The translations under genes were made by a program, and so were the position numbers. Below, piece by piece: positions 60,235 to 64,000 of a stretch of DNA of 64,000 bases (position 1 is its first letter; every line of letters starts with the position of its first letter). Under the pieces are notes generated by a model that worked only from the letters and a program-made list of their open reading frames with translations, had not been told where the DNA came from and ran no database searches. The stretch is from JBEVJK01 sp963791325 (GTDB lineage: Bacteria; Pseudomonadota; Alphaproteobacteria; Rhizobiales; Rhizobiaceae), in contig CAWBRU010000009.1 of assembly GCA_963791325.1 (NCBI GenBank), forward strand, positions 1 through 64,000, in the 5' to 3' direction.

Positions 60235-60446
60235 GATGGCGTGACCTTGCTGATGATCGGCACGAGGGGACGGTGCGTGCCTTGGAAGACGCTTCCGTCC
60301 GTGCTCTTGAGATGGGGATTTTACACTTGAAACGAAAGGCCGGCACCACCCGAAAGGCCGGGCCTGCCTCAAACATGCTGAAAGGTTTTGTCAGGATGGC
60401 AAAAGCGGACCCGCCCTCCGGGACCGGCGCACGCCATGGATCACTT

Positions 60447-60477
60447 CAAAAACAGCACGGCCGCTGACGCGGCCGTG
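60447..60477 (-). terminator. Rho-independent terminator of rpsD
   Basis: On the minus strand a perfect 9-bp stem (60477-60469 with 60464-60456; loop of four) is followed by a T-rich run (GCTGTTTTTG). It lies 36 bases after the rpsD stop codon. Confidence 0.85.
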
Positions 60478-60512
60478 AACTTGGCGGTACGGCGCGTGGC
60501 CGCAGCAGCCGG

Positions 60513-61130
60513 TCAGCGCGAGTAGAACTCGACCACCAGGTTCGGCTCCATCTGCACCGCGAACGGCACGTCCGACAGGCCGGGCACGCGGCTGAAGGTC
60601 GCCGTCATCTTGCTGTGGTCGGCTTCGATATAGTCCGGCACGTCGCGCTCGGCGAGCTGCACGGCCTCGAGCACCGAGACCAGCTGCTTCGACTTCGCGC
60701 GCACCTCGACGACGTCGCCCGCCTTGCAGCGGTAGGAGCCGATGTTGACCCGGCGGCCGTTCACATTGATATGGCCGTGGTTGACGAACTGGCGTGCCGC
60801 GAAGATCGTCGGCACGAACTTGGCCCGGTAGACGATGGCGTCGAGCCGCGACTCCAAAAGCGCGATCAGGTTCTCCGAGGTGTCGCCCTTGCGCCGGTTG
60901 GCTTCCTCGTAGACCTTGCGGAACTGCTTTTCCGAGACGTCGCCGTAATGGCCCTTGAGCTTCTGCTTGGCGCGCAGCTGCAGGCCAAAATCGGACATCT
61001 TGCCCTTGCGGCGCTGGCCGTGCTGGCCAGGGCCGTATTCTCGCTTGTTGATCGGCGATTTCGGCCGGCCCCAGATGTTCTCGCCGAGGCGTCGATCGAT
61101 CTTGTATTTCGCGGATTCGCGCTTGCTCAT
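60513..61130 (-). CDS. rpsD: 30S ribosomal protein S4, 205 aa
   Basis: S4 is a primary 16S rRNA-binding protein of the small subunit. The sequence SKRESAKYKIDRRLGENIWGRPKSPINKREYGPGQHGQRRKGKMSDFG is the alphaproteobacterial S4 start, which lacks the zinc cysteines of some bacteria. The S4 RNA-binding domain (LESRLDAIVYRAKFVPTIFAARQFVNHGHINVNGRRVNIGSYRCKAGD) follows. Length is normal. AAGGGA precedes ATG 61130. It has its own terminator and lies alone, outside a ribosomal operon. Confidence 0.97.
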   Translation of the reverse strand: MSKRESAKYKIDRRLGENIWGRPKSPINKREYGPGQHGQRRKGKMSDFGLQLRAKQKLKGHYGDVSEKQFRKVYEEANRRKGDTSENLIALLESRLDAIVYRAKFVPTIFAARQFVNHGHINVNGRRVNIGSYRCKAGDVVEVRAKSKQLVSVLEAVQLAERDVPDYIEADHSKMTATFSRVPGLSDVPFAVQMEPNLVVEFYSR

Positions 61131-61262
61131 CGCATTCCCTTCAATGTGACAGGCCCGGACCGCGGGGATCCGGGAAGGAAACGCGCCCTCCTCTGGCCCG
61201 TCTATCTCGGACCTGACAGGATCCGCCACGCACGCATTGCGGAAGGACCCACGGGACACGTC

Positions 61263-61295
61263 AAAAAACAACGCCCGGACATTCCTGCCCGGACG
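61263..61295 (-). terminator. Rho-independent terminator after the DUF3008 gene
   Basis: On the minus strand a 7-bp stem (61295-61289 with 61278-61272, one G-T pair) is followed by TTGTTTTTTGA. It sits 45 bases after the stop of the DUF3008 gene and 130 bases before rpsD. Confidence 0.65.
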
Positions 61296-61339
61296 CTAGC
61301 TGGTTTGTAGAGGATGAGCGTTACGCTGTCAAGCGCGCT

Positions 61340-61528
61340 TCAGCCTTTGCTCTTGTGTTCCGGCAGGCCCTTGCGCTCGGTTTCGGCGAACTCTTCGAGC
61401 TGCTTTTCGCTCATCGAATTGTACATGCTCTTGGAGGCGCCCTTCAACGCGCTTTTCCGGCTTTCGCCGCGCTTGACCGAGAGGGCAGCCCCGGCCGCTT
61501 TCTGCTGGGCTTTCGAGGTGGCGGGCAT
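61340..61528 (-). CDS. DUF3008 family small basic protein, 62 aa
   Basis: The sequence MPATSKAQQKAAGAALSVKRGESRKSALKGASKSMYNSMSEKQLEEFAETERKGLPEHKSKG matches the DUF3008 pattern across its whole length (KAQQKAAGAAL, GASKSMYxSMSEKQLEEFA, RKGLPEH). These short Lys-rich proteins are common in proteobacteria and have no known function; they resemble stress-related small proteins. It lies 60 bases behind murI on the same strand and ahead of a terminator. Confidence 0.88.
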   Translation of the reverse strand: MPATSKAQQKAAGAALSVKRGESRKSALKGASKSMYNSMSEKQLEEFAETERKGLPEHKSKG

Positions 61529-61588
61529 GGTCGGCTCCTTGGCTCAACAATCCGCAGAGAAAACGCTCCCGCAGCGCGGCCGGTTCCG

Positions 61589-62383
61589 TCAGCCGGCGGC
61601 GACGCTCAAGCCGAACCCCTGCATCAGCCGGCGGGTGGCGAAGTCGGGCCGGCCGGAGGTGAAGACGGCGACGTCCGGGCCGTGCTGTTCCTCGCCGGCC
61701 GGCAGTTTGACGGCCAGCGAGGCGGCGCGCCGGGCGATCGCCTCGGCCGGATCCAGCCAATCCAGCGGCCATGGCGCCAGCCGGCGGAAGACATTGGCGA
61801 GAAACGGATAATGCGTGCAGGCCAGCACCACGATGTCGGTGCGGCGGCCGTCCATCTCGACGAAGCAGGGGCCGATCTCGGCGAGGATCCCTGCATCCGC
61901 GACCGCCTCGCCGCGGATATGGGCCTCCGCCATGCGCGCCAGATGCTGGCTGCCCACCAGGCGCACATGGCAGGCGTCGGCGAACGACTGGATCAGGTCG
62001 CGGGTATAGGCGCGCTTCACCGTGCCGGGGGTCGCCAGGACCGAGACGATGCCGGACCGGGTGCGCTCCGCCGCCGGCTTGATCGCCGGCACCGTGCCGA
62101 CGAACGGCGTCTGCGGATAGGCCTCGCGCAGGGCGGCGAGCGCCAAGGTCGAGGCCGTGTTGCAGGAAATCACCACGAGCTCGGGCCCGTGCTCGTCGAT
62201 CAGCCGGCCGCACAGCGCGATCAGGCGGCGGCAGAGCTCGTCCTCTGGCCAATCGCCATAGGGAAAGGCGGCGTCGTCGGCAACATAGACGAAGCGCCGC
62301 TCCGGCAGCAGCACCCGTGTCTCGCGCAGCACCGTCAGGCCGCCGATGCCGGAATCCAACATCAGGATCGGCCGCTCAGTCAT
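61589..62383 (-). CDS. murI: Glutamate racemase, 264 aa
   Basis: MurI makes D-glutamate for peptidoglycan without a cofactor. The sequence shows MLDSGIGGLTVLRE (catalytic Asp), the two catalytic cysteines in VISCNTASTLAL and VLACTHYPFLANVF, and DDAAFPYGDWPEDEL. ATG 62383 overlaps the end of the TrmJ-like gene by 8 bases, so it is translationally coupled. The open frame extends 21 codons upstream without similarity. Confidence 0.95.
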   Translation of the reverse strand: MTERPILMLDSGIGGLTVLRETRVLLPERRFVYVADDAAFPYGDWPEDELCRRLIALCGRLIDEHGPELVVISCNTASTLALAALREAYPQTPFVGTVPAIKPAAERTRSGIVSVLATPGTVKRAYTRDLIQSFADACHVRLVGSQHLARMAEAHIRGEAVADAGILAEIGPCFVEMDGRRTDIVVLACTHYPFLANVFRRLAPWPLDWLDPAEAIARRAASLAVKLPAGEEQHGPDVAVFTSGRPDFATRRLMQGFGLSVAAG

Positions 62384-63242
62384 CCTCGTCCCCGCTGCCG
62401 CCGTCCGGCGCCCGCTCCGTTCGGCCGCGGGCCGCCAGGCTGTCATCCCGGGCCTTGCGTGCCGGATAGCCGGCGCCGCGCGGCTCCTTCGGCGAAAAAT
62501 AGTCGAGCGAGGCGACGACCCCGCGCAGCAGCTTGATCTCGGAGGCGCCGAACCCGGCCCGCGTCAGCACGGCGCGCAGATTGTCGACCATCTTCGGCTT
62601 TTTTCCGGCCGGGCGAAAATAGCCGCGCGCCGCCAGCGCCGCTTCGAGATGGTCGAGCAGCCCGGTCAGTTCCGCCTTGGAGGCTGGCTCCAGGTGCGGC
62701 CCGGCGAACGCCGTGTCGGTCTCGGCGGCGAGGCCGGATTTCATCCACTCATAGGCCATCAAAAGCACCGCCTGCGCGATATTGAGCGAGGCAAAGCCAG
62801 GGTCCACGGGGAAGGTGGCGATCTCGTCGGCGCGGCTCACTTCGAGATTGTCGAGCCCGAAGCGTTCGCGCCCGAACAGGATCCCGGTGCTCACCCCCTG
62901 CCCGGCCCGGCCGCGCAGCATGCGCGCCGCCTCGAGCGGGCTGCGCACCGCTTTGAAGCCGTCGCGCGGCCGGGCGGTGGTGGCGAAGACGAAGCCGAGA
63001 TCGGCGATCGCCGCCTCGAGGGTGTCGAACACCACGGCCGCGTCGATGACATGATCGGCCTTGCTGGCCGCCGCACGTGCCTTGTCGCTCGGCCAGCCGT
63101 CGCGCGGCGCAACCAGCCTGAGTTCCGCCAGCCCGAAATTGGCCATCGCCCGGGCGACCATGCCGATATTCTCGCCGAGCTGCGGCTCGACCAGGATGAT
63201 CGCTGGGCCGCGCAGCTTCGGGCCGGCTTCGCTGGCAGGCAT
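62376..63242 (-). CDS. trmJ: TrmJ-type tRNA (cytidine/uridine-2'-O-)-methyltransferase, 288 aa
   Basis: A SPOUT methyltransferase. It begins PAIILVEPQLGENIGMVARAMANFGLAELRLVAPRDGWP, with the conserved E-x-x-x-N-I-G motif 1. It has GILFGRERFGLDNLEVSRADEIATFPVDPGFASLNIAQAVLLMAYEW (motifs 2 and 3 of the knotted SAM site), then a C-terminal helical extension as in TrmJ, which 2'-O-methylates position 32 of tRNA. ATG 63242 is chosen; the frame extends further upstream without similarity. It is divergent from icd. Confidence 0.9.
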   Translation of the reverse strand: MPASEAGPKLRGPAIILVEPQLGENIGMVARAMANFGLAELRLVAPRDGWPSDKARAAASKADHVIDAAVVFDTLEAAIADLGFVFATTARPRDGFKAVRSPLEAARMLRGRAGQGVSTGILFGRERFGLDNLEVSRADEIATFPVDPGFASLNIAQAVLLMAYEWMKSGLAAETDTAFAGPHLEPASKAELTGLLDHLEAALAARGYFRPAGKKPKMVDNLRAVLTRAGFGASEIKLLRGVVASLDYFSPKEPRGAGYPARKARDDSLAARGRTERAPDGGSGDEDD

Positions 63243-63390
63243 GGTGGCTGGCCGTCCTTCGTTGCGATGGTGACGCCTGCCTGCCACATTGCGGCTGAAA
63301 AATGAAGCATTGGCAAAGCCGTTGGCGGGGTCCATCGCGGCTGCTATAGGGGCCGCGGCCCACGAAAATCAGCGCAACGAGGCAGGTTCC

Positions 63391-64000
63391 ATGGCGAAGA
63401 TCAAGGTGCAGAATCCCGTCGTCGAGCTCGACGGCGACGAGATGACCCGCATCATCTGGAAGCTTATCAAGGACAAGCTGATCCATCCCTATCTCGACAT
63501 CGACCTGAAATACTTCGACCTCAGCATCGAGAACCGCGACGCCACCGGCGACCAGGTGACGATCGACGCCGCCAACGCCATCAAGACGGTCGGCGTCGGC
63601 GTCAAATGCGCGACCATCACCCCCGACGAGCAGCGCGTCGAGGAGTTCTCGCTCCGCAAGATGTGGAAGTCGCCCAACGGCACGATCCGCAACATCTTGG
63701 GCGGGGTGATCTTCCGCGAGCCGATCATCTGCAAGAACGTGCCTCGCCTGGTGCCGGGCTGGACCAAGCCGATCATCGTCGGCCGCCACGCCTTCGGCGA
63801 TCAGTATCGCGCCACCGATTTCCGCTTCCCCGGCAAGGGCAAGCTGTCGATCAAATTCGTCGGCGAAAATGGCGAGACCCAGGAATACGAGGTCTTTGAC
63901 GCGCCCGCCTCGGGGGTTGCGCTGGCCATGTACAATCTCGACGAGTTGATCCGAGAGTTCGCGCGGGCGTCGATGAACTACGGCCTGCAGCGCGGCTACC
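63391..64000 (+). CDS. icd: NADP-dependent isocitrate dehydrogenase, N-terminal part (cut by window edge)
   Basis: The 203 visible residues are the start of the eukaryote-like (type II) isocitrate dehydrogenase found in alphaproteobacteria: KIKVQNPVVELDGDEMTRIIWKLIKDKLIHPYLDIDLKYFDLSIENRDATGDQVTIDAA. The substrate-binding KSPNGTIRNILGGVIFREPIICKNVPRLVPGWTKPIIVGRHAFGDQYRATD follows, with the isocitrate-binding Ser and Arg residues. It decarboxylates isocitrate to 2-oxoglutarate in the TCA cycle. GAGGCAGG lies upstream of ATG 63391. The C-terminus lies beyond the window. Confidence 0.97.
   Translation, partial: MAKIKVQNPVVELDGDEMTRIIWKLIKDKLIHPYLDIDLKYFDLSIENRDATGDQVTIDAANAIKTVGVGVKCATITPDEQRVEEFSLRKMWKSPNGTIRNILGGVIFREPIICKNVPRLVPGWTKPIIVGRHAFGDQYRATDFRFPGKGKLSIKFVGENGETQEYEVFDAPASGVALAMYNLDELIREFARASMNYGLQRGY

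Noticed and set aside
60235..60446. Short plus-strand open frame between the cyclase and rpsD
   Set aside because: It overlaps the cyclase upstream region, lacks a ribosome site and runs into the rpsD terminator; nothing supports it as a gene.

Overview
The window is high-GC, densely coded chromosomal DNA from an alphaproteobacterium, most likely a member of the Hyphomicrobiales (Rhizobiales). Several features point there: the F1-ATPase inhibitor zeta family gene (26728-27048), a GTTC-N7-GTTC LexA box in front of a zinc-ribbon DinB, a purC-purS-purQ / purL / bolA / grxD gene order, a MocR regulator divergent from a DUF1127 gene, a class III cyclase with a zinc-ribbon N-terminus, and dispersed palindromic repeats that start and end in CTAGAGC / GCTCTAG. 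No rRNA, tRNA or CRISPR array was seen.

Layout. Positions 1-7700 are a decayed accessory region. It holds an IS91-type element with a companion tyrosine recombinase (both frameshifted, cut by the window edge), two inactivated IS481-family copies, an IS110 transposase remnant, at least four copies of a dispersed repeat, and a few ordinary genes (a DUF1176-like exported protein, a VOC protein). Positions 7700-13300 carry a GNAT acetyltransferase, SOS-controlled dinB and dnaE. Positions 13380-19670 form a minus-strand block for molybdenum hydroxylase maturation: a flavin reductase, coxD-like MoxR ATPase, coxE-like VWA protein, split XdhC, and a molybdopterin-binding/nucleotidyltransferase fusion, with no hydroxylase structural genes in view. 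Positions 19770-36800 are mostly metabolism: an amino-acid-type binding protein coupled to a P1 peptidase, GST, purB, purC, purS, purQ, purL, the ATPase inhibitor, a MocR/DUF1127 module, bolA, grxD, a Bcr/CflA exporter and ttcA.

Positions 37140-52010 are the most unusual part. They encode three clustered glycosyltransferases (the middle one frameshifted), two divergent methyltransferase-like proteins, a 904-residue ABC-exporter-like protein whose nucleotide-binding domain has lost the usual catalytic residues and carries three Q-loop-like segments, a stand-alone cyclic-nucleotide-binding protein, an MBL-fold hydrolase, a polysaccharide deacetylase coupled to a fourth glycosyltransferase, two cyclase-family proteins, and a secreted polysaccharide lyase. 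I read this, as a hypothesis, as a cell-surface glycan locus under cyclic-nucleotide control.

Positions 52150-58140 are a peptide ABC importer operon (fused two-domain ATPase, Tat-exported binding protein, two permeases). The right end holds a third cyclase, rpsD, a DUF3008 gene, murI, a TrmJ-type methyltransferase and the start of icd.
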